Source of the DNA: a virus
Length of the DNA: 64,000 nucleotides
Virus record (IMG/VR): IMGVR_UViG_3300044681_000281
Coordinates: 1 to 64,000 of that record
Strand: one strand, 5' to 3'
The notes below the pieces were generated by a model that worked only from the letters and a program-made list of their open reading frames with translations, was not told where the DNA came from and searched no databases. Below, one piece after another: positions 44,082 to 51,918 of the stretch. Positions within the stretch are counted from its first letter, which is position 1, and every line of letters starts with the position of its first letter. Position numbers and translations under genes: made by a program.

Positions 44082-45158
44082 CTCTTCCAAACAAGTTCTC
44101 AGTTCCTTTTCAATGGACTCCAAGTCGACATTATTAAAACCAATGAGAACTTCCTTCTTTTCCTTATTAAATTGTACGTAAGGTTCATAAGAATCAAAAA
44201 TCTCAAACGAATACTCCAATTTTATACACCGATAGAATATGGACATTAAAATTTCAGTATTCTCGTCTATAACCTTATCATAAACGTTTTCTAATCTTTC
44301 ATTAGGGATGATTGTCTGAGACCCCTCAACAATTATAGTTTCGTCCTCATTAATACCATCGATATTAAACTCGTAAATCGTCCCGTTATTCTCCACAATT
44401 AAGTAGTTAATAGTCGAGTGTTTACGTTTGTTTATTTCAATAGGTATAATAACCGTATCATTTTCATCATCTAAAACGACTCTTTGGACATAGTCTTTAT
44501 TATCGTTACATCGTTTGTGTTGATACGTGTATTCGATACCGTCCTTTTTTATAATGAAGTCAACACCCTTATTATAGTCGTCACCATCACCCCTATCCTT
44601 ACCATAAAGGGTTTCATAAGGTTTATCCTTAATAACATATCTAACATAGGATAATTCTGAAAAGATTGAACCGTACCATGTCTGTGCCGTTGCGACAGAA
44701 AGTTTACGTGATAATTCTGTCGACTCATAAAGACCAAAAACCCTATCGAAATACTTGTCGATAAAGTCCATAAGTCTATCACAACTTTCATTAAAAAAAT
44801 TACTTAGACTGTGATAGGTCAATAATTCACCCGTTATTCTCCCCTTTTTAATTAAGTCGTTATAGAAATTCAATAAAACTAAAATGGCGCTTTGGTTGGT
44901 TTCAATGGTGTTTATGTAGGACCATTTCCATTCACCATTTATATTTTGCCATACCCCCCATTTAGGTCTCCTATTGTAAAAATCCCAAACACCCTCGTTT
45001 TCATCAAATTTAAAATTCACCCCATCATATTGGTACTTTGAGATGATTTTGTTTAACGATGTGATGAAATAACCCTTATTCGTTTTATCATTAAGGAAAA
45101 TCAATTTAACCTGACCGAGATCTAATTTAATATTTCTTTTTAATTTCTGTATATCCAT
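44061..45158 (-). CDS. Putative PD-(D/E)XK/Mrr-like nuclease (365 aa)
   Basis: The product is not confidently assigned. Residues 160-220 contain a nuclease-like core: Glu168 in a helix, Asp200 in NKGVDFIIKKDG, and Gln213-His-Lys215 in YTYQHKRC. The order Glu, Asp, Gln-x-Lys is that of Mrr-type endonucleases of the PD-(D/E)XK fold. The N-terminal 150 residues are helical and Trp-rich and could bind DNA; the C-terminal part is acidic. It is preceded by a strong host-type promoter (45181-45212) and converges on the SNF2 gene. A restriction-like, homing or recombination nuclease are all possible. Confidence 0.75.
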   Translation of the reverse strand: MDIQKLKRNIKLDLGQVKLIFLNDKTNKGYFITSLNKIISKYQYDGVNFKFDENEGVWDFYNRRPKWGVWQNINGEWKWSYINTIETNQSAILVLLNFYNDLIKKGRITGELLTYHSLSNFFNESCDRLMDFIDKYFDRVFGLYESTELSRKLSVATAQTWYGSIFSELSYVRYVIKDKPYETLYGKDRGDGDDYNKGVDFIIKKDGIEYTYQHKRCNDNKDYVQRVVLDDENDTVIIPIEINKRKHSTINYLIVENNGTIYEFNIDGINEDETIIVEGSQTIIPNERLENVYDKVIDENTEILMSIFYRCIKLEYSFEIFDSYEPYVQFNKEKKEVLIGFNNVDLESIEKELRTCLEELLNTFD

Positions 45159-45180
45159 GTAAATACATCTTCGGTTTTCC

Positions 45181-45212
45181 CAAATATAAACTATTTATAG
45201 TAATAAATCAAG
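45181..45212 (-). promoter_or_regulatory. Host-type promoter of the nuclease-like gene
   Basis: On the minus strand CTTG (45212-45209) is followed after 20 bases by TATATTTG (45188-45181), a perfect match to the Bacteroidetes -7 element. It lies 22 bases ahead of the nuclease-like gene start, so transcription would begin close to the start codon. It overlaps the plus-strand TATTTATA at 45192-45199. Confidence 0.72.
45192..45199 (+). promoter_or_regulatory. TATTTATA upstream motif (gp13), probable late promoter
   Basis: TATTTATA on the plus strand, 14 bases ahead of the gp13 ATG at 45214. The same motif and 15-base distance occur ahead of the plus-strand gene at 57537. It lies inside the opposite-facing host-type promoter. 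Confidence 0.5.
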
Positions 45213-45213
45213 T

Positions 45214-46332
45214 ATGGCAAGTACAATCATCACACCAACGAATAAGGATAAGTTATATTCTCAGGTTTATCATCTGTTAGGGATGCCTATTAGGTCAGTT
45301 GAACTGACTGAGGAACAGATGGATACATTCCTCGAGTTAGCCCTCGATGAATATGAACAATATGTAAGTGATTGGTTAATTGAGTCACAATGGTCGTCTT
45401 TAGCTGGGTTAGACGTTGACACCCAATCCCTAACAAGGGCATTCACGACAAGGTCGTTAGACTATGAGACACAATATTCTCACGCTTATTCGAAAATAGT
45501 TGGTTTACAGGCAGGTGGAGATTCAATACTTAAAAAGGATAAGATAGAACTTATACCTAATCAACAAGTTTATGAAATCCCCGCGGGTCGTGAAATCAAT
45601 GAACTACTTTGGTTTACGAGAGCCGAACTTACTGATTCTATTGTTGATCCATTTTTAGGTGGATTTGGTGGTCTTGGTGGTGTAGGTTTTGGTGGTGTGG
45701 GAGGTTTTGCACAGATGGGGACATCTGGTTCATACTTTATGTTACCCGCGTATGATCTTTTAGCACGTATGCAGGATAGAAACATTAAGAACCGATTAAT
45801 CGGTGGTGAGTTGACTTACCGTGTAACGGCAGGTCCTGAAGGTAAAAAATACGTTCACCTTTACAACGTACCCGGAGGTAGATTTGATTTCGGTTCCATC
45901 CAACAACACAACCATTATGTATGGTATTGGTATTATGACACATTGGATAGGGACGATTGTTTAGAAAAAAATAAAGATGTTGTAAAGTTACCTTCAGACA
46001 TTGCTACCGAAGAATTGACATGGGAAACACTTAACAAACCCGCACAGAATTGGGTGAGAAAGTATCTTATTGCTTATTCTAAGGAGGGGTTAGGTAGAAT
46101 CTATTCTAAATTCTCGGGTGACCTACAAGTACCTGATAGTCAGGTTAAATTAGATTATAGTTCCCTTTTAACAGAAGGTAAAGATGAGAAATTAAAACTT
46201 ATTGAGGAGTTAACTCAAAGGTTAGAAAGATTACGTCCTGATAAGATGTTAGAGAGAAAAGGAAACGAGGCCGAAAATTTAAACAAATCTTTAAAGTATC
46301 GACCTATACAGTCACCTTTTAATATGATCTAA
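45214..46332 (+). CDS. gp13: Neck protein gp13-like
   Basis: The 372-aa protein has the gp13-type N-terminus: LLGMPIRSVELTEEQMDTFL, then ALDEYEQYVSDWLIESQW, a helical connector motif. Mid-protein there is a Gly/Phe-rich stretch (FLGGFGGLGGVGFGGVGGFA, around 148-167) and then a beta part with YVHLYNVPGGRFDFG. The C-terminal helices carry ELTQRLERLRPDKML. Gp13 closes the DNA-filled head and receives the tail. T4 gp13 is 309 aa; the Gly-rich loop accounts for some of the extra length. Its last four bases overlap the end of the convergent DNA polymerase gene. Confidence 0.85.
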   Translation: MASTIITPTNKDKLYSQVYHLLGMPIRSVELTEEQMDTFLELALDEYEQYVSDWLIESQWSSLAGLDVDTQSLTRAFTTRSLDYETQYSHAYSKIVGLQAGGDSILKKDKIELIPNQQVYEIPAGREINELLWFTRAELTDSIVDPFLGGFGGLGGVGFGGVGGFAQMGTSGSYFMLPAYDLLARMQDRNIKNRLIGGELTYRVTAGPEGKKYVHLYNVPGGRFDFGSIQQHNHYVWYWYYDTLDRDDCLEKNKDVVKLPSDIATEELTWETLNKPAQNWVRKYLIAYSKEGLGRIYSKFSGDLQVPDSQVKLDYSSLLTEGKDEKLKLIEELTQRLERLRPDKMLERKGNEAENLNKSLKYRPIQSPFNMI

Positions 46333-49223
46333 TAATCTCTATCATCTGTGTGATAGGCAAAATCCCTACCGTTAGTTTCAATTATTTCATCACTATTGGA
46401 TATTGTTGATGGTTTTTTAAATTCCACAACTTCTCTATTGGTTTGGACCCAATAAGGGTCAACATAATTGATACTATCCTCTAAATACATGAAGTAAGGG
46501 TCCCTCTTTACCTTATTCCAAAAAAGAACTTCACTGTCCGATAAGGTCATAACCTCATCATACTTATCTTGTCCATCTTCCTTCATTGGGAAACCCGATA
46601 CCAAATCACACTGACTTTTAGTAAAGAATGGTCTGTTTGCGGGATCCTCAATTAAAATCTCATTACGTATTTCGGGGTGGAACACCACCAACAACGGTTC
46701 AATCCTTTTATTAAAGGTGTTGATGTAACGAGCAACATTATAATCCCCCTTCATATCGGGGTTCTCTTCTAATTCTTTCTCGGTCACCATAAAACAATTG
46801 ATTTTTACATAATCAGGAGGAATGGGTACTCCGTGTTCCTGAAAATACTCTTCTTGTTGTTTTTTGGTTGGTTTGGTGATCTTTTGCACATCACCATCAC
46901 TTTTCTTTTCACCATTATTGACATAGTAGATCGTTTCCCCTAAACCCGCAGGATAATCATTCAACATGATTAATTCCATGTGTGCTTGTCGAGACATAAG
47001 AGAACCACTTTTAGTTCTCTTTTTCATGTGTTTCTTATAGTCCTCAACACTTTGTTTAACCCTCGATTTATTAGCGATCTTAGATAATGGGATTTGTTTG
47101 TTAAAGATGAGGTCGATATATCTATAATATACCTCTAAAAATTCCTGTCCCTTACCATCGAGTAATAATTCTAACCCCTCATCAAAAAAGTCAACAATAT
47201 AACCATGTAAGTTCTTTGATTTAATGGTGTTACCTGTCAACTTTAATCCACCACTTGGTTTTTTAAGGACGTAGTTTTTACGTGCGAAGTTAACCGTCGC
47301 GGGTGCGACGTAATCAATATCTAACCCCATCTCATTTCTCATGAATATGTCGTTAAATTCGGCAGTATCCGCCTCGGCACCCGTGTAAACTTTACCCTCT
47401 TCGACCAACTCATTTAAACCCTTACCGATATATTGACGCTCATCGACATTTTCGGGACACGAGAAATTCACACCATCCGTATCCATAACCAATGGTTTGT
47501 ATCCGCGTTCTTTAAAGAACATGATCATCATACGTAAACATTGTCTACCCACACATGTGATTGTTTCACCCATATCCATATCACCCCATGGAAAGACTTG
47601 TGGTGCGGATAAGGAACCGAAATATGCGTTAATAAAGATTTTAATGGGTAATTGTTTACGATCGTATTTCTCCGATAACTCAGGATCACTTTTCTTGTAT
47701 TGACCCGCCAACTTCTTATACTTAATACGAACATCACGGAAATACTTCAACATCGACTTTTGTACCCCCATAACATCACAATCAGGGAATACATCATAAA
47801 CCAACTGAATGGATGGGTAAAGAGAAGAATAGTCAAACTTAACTACATTAGTCGAATACCCAACAGTAAGAAGTCGTGATAATCCACCTGTAATTGCTCG
47901 TCTATCCTGTTTCTCAGGTACCGCTAAACCGTGTTTATATGACCACGCCAACATAATAAGTTTCCAAAGAGTAGCTGTACCCATGGTGGATATACGTTCG
48001 TAAGTGGTTGGTACCAACTTAGAAAGTAAGAAAGTTGATTGTGAGAATGAATCATCGACAACCATAGTTTCATACAAGTCATCGTCAAGATACTGTTCCA
48101 CAATCTTACGACCTGTCCAAACTTCGAACTTACCCGGATACCTCTCTAATAATCCTTCGGTCCCTTTCTCACCTATTTTTTTATAGTTACCTGTCTTTGG
48201 ATTGACATAATAACTTTCATTCTCGAGATATATTTTAGAAATCCATGCACCATCCACATAAACTCGATTCTCTTTCTCCGCACCTAAGTACTTGGTAATG
48301 TACTTCAACCCCCAAGACTTAATCTCTGAATTGATGGCTTGTGCCCTACGGACGGCATGTGCAATATCGAGAATGTTCATACCCCATATCATGTGTTGAG
48401 TGTAGTCCTCAATTTCATTGGCGAGTTTAAGAATACCCTCTCGTTGTTTCATACCTTGATCTACAAAGACCTTAGTGTGTTCTTCAACATTAATACCTAA
48501 TATTTCGGCACGCTTTAAAATAAATGGGAAGTCAAAGAACGCGGAGTTGTATCCCGCAAAAATCGTTGGTTTTAATTCTTTAACATATTCAAAGAATTCT
48601 ATAATACAATTCTTCTCACCATCCTCCCCAAATGCACTGATAATCTTTATAAAATCACGATTATCCTTCATTCCAATAAGAATAATCTTGTCGGTTTCAG
48701 GATCCAAACCAGTGGTCTCGATATCGAATACTAAACGATGTACATCCTCATATTCTTCAATACCCTTAAAAAGACGTTTTTCTTTTTGGATTAGGTATTG
48801 TTCTTTAGGGTTCAGTAAGATAAAATGATGTTTTACTTTATCATCCCACGGATTTATTCCTCCTTGTCTAAAAAAACCTAAAAGTTCTTTATAACCTTTA
48901 GTACTCTTTACTAGGTAGTTAAAACCATTAGATAAACGTTCATTACCCTGATCTTCTAATTTTTCGATTATAATACCGTACTCCAACATTTTCTTCTTTT
49001 GGAGTGCTTTACTACCGTTATAAAAATTTAATTCTGTAATATCATCAACCCACAGGAATGGGGTTAACTTATCTGACCGAATGATTTTACCCTTCTCGGG
49101 GTGTTGAATAATTTTGTAGATGGTATTAGAACTATATTCGTATTCAATACCTGTTATGTACTCTTCGGGATCCGCACCATTAAGGAACTCCTCAATGACC
49201 TCTTGGGAAATTATTTCTCTCAT
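46329..49223 (-). CDS. gp43: DNA polymerase family B, gp43-like
   Basis: The 964-aa enzyme carries a 3'-5' exonuclease (DIETTGL, 167-173, with later exonuclease residues around AGYNSAFFDFP) and a family B polymerase domain: motif A DYSSLYPSI (464-472), motif B KQLPIKIFINAYFGSLS (523-539) and motif C DTDGV (581-585). All catalytic Asp residues are present. It should replicate the phage genome with the helicase and SSB coded at 17-22 kb. A perfect host-type promoter lies upstream and its leader contains a small hairpin (49254-49270), where T4 gene 43 has an autoregulatory operator. The gene ends overlapping gp13. Confidence 0.97.
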   Translation of the reverse strand: MREIISQEVIEEFLNGADPEEYITGIEYEYSSNTIYKIIQHPEKGKIIRSDKLTPFLWVDDITELNFYNGSKALQKKKMLEYGIIIEKLEDQGNERLSNGFNYLVKSTKGYKELLGFFRQGGINPWDDKVKHHFILLNPKEQYLIQKEKRLFKGIEEYEDVHRLVFDIETTGLDPETDKIILIGMKDNRDFIKIISAFGEDGEKNCIIEFFEYVKELKPTIFAGYNSAFFDFPFILKRAEILGINVEEHTKVFVDQGMKQREGILKLANEIEDYTQHMIWGMNILDIAHAVRRAQAINSEIKSWGLKYITKYLGAEKENRVYVDGAWISKIYLENESYYVNPKTGNYKKIGEKGTEGLLERYPGKFEVWTGRKIVEQYLDDDLYETMVVDDSFSQSTFLLSKLVPTTYERISTMGTATLWKLIMLAWSYKHGLAVPEKQDRRAITGGLSRLLTVGYSTNVVKFDYSSLYPSIQLVYDVFPDCDVMGVQKSMLKYFRDVRIKYKKLAGQYKKSDPELSEKYDRKQLPIKIFINAYFGSLSAPQVFPWGDMDMGETITCVGRQCLRMMIMFFKERGYKPLVMDTDGVNFSCPENVDERQYIGKGLNELVEEGKVYTGAEADTAEFNDIFMRNEMGLDIDYVAPATVNFARKNYVLKKPSGGLKLTGNTIKSKNLHGYIVDFFDEGLELLLDGKGQEFLEVYYRYIDLIFNKQIPLSKIANKSRVKQSVEDYKKHMKKRTKSGSLMSRQAHMELIMLNDYPAGLGETIYYVNNGEKKSDGDVQKITKPTKKQQEEYFQEHGVPIPPDYVKINCFMVTEKELEENPDMKGDYNVARYINTFNKRIEPLLVVFHPEIRNEILIEDPANRPFFTKSQCDLVSGFPMKEDGQDKYDEVMTLSDSEVLFWNKVKRDPYFMYLEDSINYVDPYWVQTNREVVEFKKPSTISNSDEIIETNGRDFAYHTDDRDY

Positions 49224-49253
49224 TATTCATAAAATATAGGTGACACATTAGCT

Positions 49254-49270
49254 TACCTATTGGATAGGTA
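49254..49270 (-). promoter_or_regulatory. Leader hairpin of the DNA polymerase gene
   Basis: TACCTAT-CCA-ATAGGTA forms a seven-base-pair hairpin, 30 bases ahead of the polymerase ATG, in a leader of about 58 bases. T4 and RB69 DNA polymerases repress their own message by binding a leader hairpin; whether this one does is unknown. Confidence 0.4.
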
Positions 49271-49287
49271 GTTAGTCTTAATCTATA

Positions 49288-49319
49288 CAAATATAAGAAA
49301 AAATAATGAAAATATCAAA
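49288..49319 (-). promoter_or_regulatory. Host-type promoter of DNA polymerase
   Basis: On the minus strand TTTG (49319-49316), 20 bases, then TATATTTG (49295-49288): a perfect match to the Bacteroidetes TTTG-N19-21-TAnnTTTG promoter. The start of transcription is expected near 49281. Confidence 0.8.
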
Positions 49320-49326
49320 TGACGAG

Positions 49327-49695
49327 TTAGATTATGTTGATGAATAACTTCTCTTTGATAGGTACGATCAATTTGTTCGTGGGTTGTAAGTTAGTGTCTC
49401 TAAACTGAACATTTATAATACCCTCATACTTACCTGATTCCGATGTTTGACTCTCGGTGAACCTATAGGTGATATAATACTCGTCAGTGGTCTGATCGTA
49501 TTTTTTTGTTCTTGTGGTTAGATAACATTGTCCACCTAATATGTGAGGTATTTCGGTTTCTACTTCATACATATCAATCGTGATATCGGCATTTTCTAAT
49601 AAATCATTCAAAGACGATTTATCATTTCTACCATCATCAACCAATCTCATTTTTAACATGGGGTCTGTCGCCCCTTTTCGTATAAAGAATTCCAT
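49327..49695 (-). CDS. Small virion protein, baseplate-upper-protein-like (122 aa)
   Basis: The protein starts MEFFIRKGATDPMLKMRLVD, then LLENADITIDMYEVET. This resembles the N-terminal domain of BppU-type baseplate proteins (a short beta sandwich that anchors receptor-binding proteins), where a 'f-x-i-r-q-g-d-t' strand and a following helix-poor region are typical. The rest is beta-rich. It lies next to the protease-fibre gene on the same strand with a 25-base gap. The match is from pattern memory and moderate only. Confidence 0.68.
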   Translation of the reverse strand: MEFFIRKGATDPMLKMRLVDDGRNDKSSLNDLLENADITIDMYEVETEIPHILGGQCYLTTRTKKYDQTTDEYYITYRFTESQTSESGKYEGIINVQFRDTNLQPTNKLIVPIKEKLFINII

Positions 49696-49720
49696 ATTAA
49701 TAAATATCTAACCCATATTT

Positions 49721-51910
49721 TTATAATCCACCTATCGCAATAAAGTGACCCGTAATTGTATGGTTACTATCGGGTAGTAAATAACCTTGGTTATTTGTTC
49801 CTGTAAGTGCTTCCGATGTTGTTCTAGTAACACCATCCACTACCGATCTTACTCTTGTGTCCTCATTCACACATCCTGCACCACCACCACCTTGTGAAAA
49901 TGATTTAACGTAAACAGTGTCTGATTGTGTGAATGTCACGCTTGATGTGTTCCATGATGCTGATGTCTGAGTCTGAGTTTTTGTCATTCTCGCAACTTCA
50001 GTACCATTCTTTTCTATATAGATATAACCTTTAGCACATTCTCCCCCCGTTGCATTTTGTAATGTGAGTGTGTAGGTTGGTGCGGGTGTTGCCGTTGGAA
50101 CCAGACTATTTTCCATTACGATAACAAAATTCGGATTAACACCTTGCTGTACTGTGTACGAATATGTTGCGTAGTTTTGTGTATCAAAATTTGTTGAACC
50201 CACACTCACCCCATTCAACTCTAACCTTGTACTTGGTGCGGTATATGTTTGTGTACATGGGAACGTCAGGTTAAACGGTCTATACTTAATTAAAATTTGA
50301 TCTCCGGGGTAAACCACCGCAACTCTAAGGTTACCATTACCTGTACTTCCTTGAGTTAGGTTCATCGTTGTACCGTCTTGTACACCATTATAATAAATTT
50401 CACTAACCGATGTTGTACAACTATTGGTGTGCTCATAACCGTAAATTAATGTAAATGGTTGTGGTGTTGACGTTGACGTTGGATTTGGAGTGGCGGCCGG
50501 TGTTGACGTTGGGTTAGGTGTCGGATCATTGGTTGGATTAGGGGTTGATGTGGGAACCGGAGTCGCCTGATTGGTGGGAACTGGTGTAGATGTCGGGTAT
50601 TCCGAATCAACCACAAGACCCATCTGCCAATATTTCTCCCCATCAATAATTAAAAATTTATCAGATGAACTTGCCTGAGTAACATAGGTTTTGGCACGAC
50701 TATTATTTGAAAAGGCAATGCCGTTAAGTGTACCATCCCACGCCCTTATGTTTAAAGCATCTGATACATTATCAATCCTATTACAAAGTGTCGCTGTTGG
50801 TATAAATGAATCAGAAACAGGATCATAAGTTGATCTACCACCATATAATAAACCGACAATAACCCACTCGCTTCCTCTATCGGTCTCTAACTCACACAAA
50901 ATTGCCGATCCCGAATCACCCGCATTCGATGGGTAGTAACACCAATCCCCTTGTTGGGTTGTAGAACCACTCGCCTGTAATTCGAACGTATCATCCATAT
51001 AAACACCAACCTGACTACCCTGTTTTTCATATTCAAGGTATGCTGAGGTGGAATATGCGGTACAAAAAAGTTTAGTATCTCCTTCTCCTTTAGCCCCCGT
51101 TGTTCTACCGGCACTATAATAAATCTGTTCAGGATTTTCAAATATGGCATCTAATTCCTCCGTTGTCGCAAATCTTGGAGCACTAGTCATTCCTGTAATA
51201 CCGAACTGATTCCACGAGACTGATATGTCTATAGTTTGTTGTTCTTCGGGATCAATAAATTCAAGGGAGATCGCAGCACAATCTACCTTATTAGATGCCG
51301 GTACATCTAACAAGGGTTGGTACTTTTTAACGATACCAATAGTATTAGATAAACCATAATCACCCACTTCATTAGGCTGTGTAACACTATGACCACTTGG
51401 AGTGAAGACGTTTGTCTTAACACCACTTAAATTTCTTTCTGTGGTAAAAAATGCGTCATCACATAACACGTGATTATTACTAATCGCAACCAAGGAATTC
51501 GTATCATTATCAACAGCAATAAAACCTAATGTACCAACGTAATTACCTAATGCAGTAAAATTCGTCACAGAGATCCCACCTATTAGGGGTCTATGTTTGG
51601 CTCTGTTTTCTGGTGGGGTACTCTGCCAATCATAGAAACTCGGATCACAGTACCCGAAGGCGAAAGGGGAGTTGGTCCCCTCTATAACGTCAGTACTAAA
51701 TGTCTCACCGTCAATTGTTATTTGAGATGGTATTCTCTCATTTTCAGGTATTTCAGACAATGGTTTCTTTCTAATGACAGTAAAAACAATTGTTCTCTCA
51801 TTAGTTGATTTTCCATTAATGGTCTTAAATCCATACCCAACCCCAACAATTTCATCGGAGGTTGACCTATTTAATTCCGCGGTTATTTCTTTTAATCTAT
51901 CGTTCGTCAT
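49721..51910 (-). CDS. Trypsin-like serine protease fused to a fibre module (729 aa)
   Basis: Residues about 100-370 form a chymotrypsin-fold protease: His147 in AISNNHVLCDD, Asp210 in SNKVDCAAISLE, and Ser333 in NAGDSGSAILCE, with the strand YSAGRTTG between them. The catalytic triad is complete. Next comes a Thr-Pro/Asn-rich linker (about 438-488), and then roughly 240 residues of Gly/Thr/aromatic beta domains as in fibre tips. There is no signal peptide, so the protein likely works in the virion, where it could cut a host surface protein or another virion protein. Similar linkers occur in the genes next to it, and 37 bases are shared with 55708-57483. Confidence 0.88.
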   Translation of the reverse strand: MTNDRLKEITAELNRSTSDEIVGVGYGFKTINGKSTNERTIVFTVIRKKPLSEIPENERIPSQITIDGETFSTDVIEGTNSPFAFGYCDPSFYDWQSTPPENRAKHRPLIGGISVTNFTALGNYVGTLGFIAVDNDTNSLVAISNNHVLCDDAFFTTERNLSGVKTNVFTPSGHSVTQPNEVGDYGLSNTIGIVKKYQPLLDVPASNKVDCAAISLEFIDPEEQQTIDISVSWNQFGITGMTSAPRFATTEELDAIFENPEQIYYSAGRTTGAKGEGDTKLFCTAYSTSAYLEYEKQGSQVGVYMDDTFELQASGSTTQQGDWCYYPSNAGDSGSAILCELETDRGSEWVIVGLLYGGRSTYDPVSDSFIPTATLCNRIDNVSDALNIRAWDGTLNGIAFSNNSRAKTYVTQASSSDKFLIIDGEKYWQMGLVVDSEYPTSTPVPTNQATPVPTSTPNPTNDPTPNPTSTPAATPNPTSTSTPQPFTLIYGYEHTNSCTTSVSEIYYNGVQDGTTMNLTQGSTGNGNLRVAVVYPGDQILIKYRPFNLTFPCTQTYTAPSTRLELNGVSVGSTNFDTQNYATYSYTVQQGVNPNFVIVMENSLVPTATPAPTYTLTLQNATGGECAKGYIYIEKNGTEVARMTKTQTQTSASWNTSSVTFTQSDTVYVKSFSQGGGGAGCVNEDTRVRSVVDGVTRTTSEALTGTNNQGYLLPDSNHTITGHFIAIGGL
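50515..50551. repeat. 37-base sequence shared with 56982-57018
   Basis: A 37-base stretch encoding part of the Thr-Pro linker (around TPNPTNDPTPNP) is identical to 56982-57018 in another fibre gene 6.5 kb away. Read on the plus strand both start TAGGTGTCGGATCATTGG and end GGTTGATGT. Confidence 0.8.
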
Positions 51911-51918
51911 TGTCTTTA

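Noticed and set aside
47497-47703. Short plus-strand frames within the DNA polymerase gene
   Set aside because: They are shadows of the minus-strand gene and lack start context.
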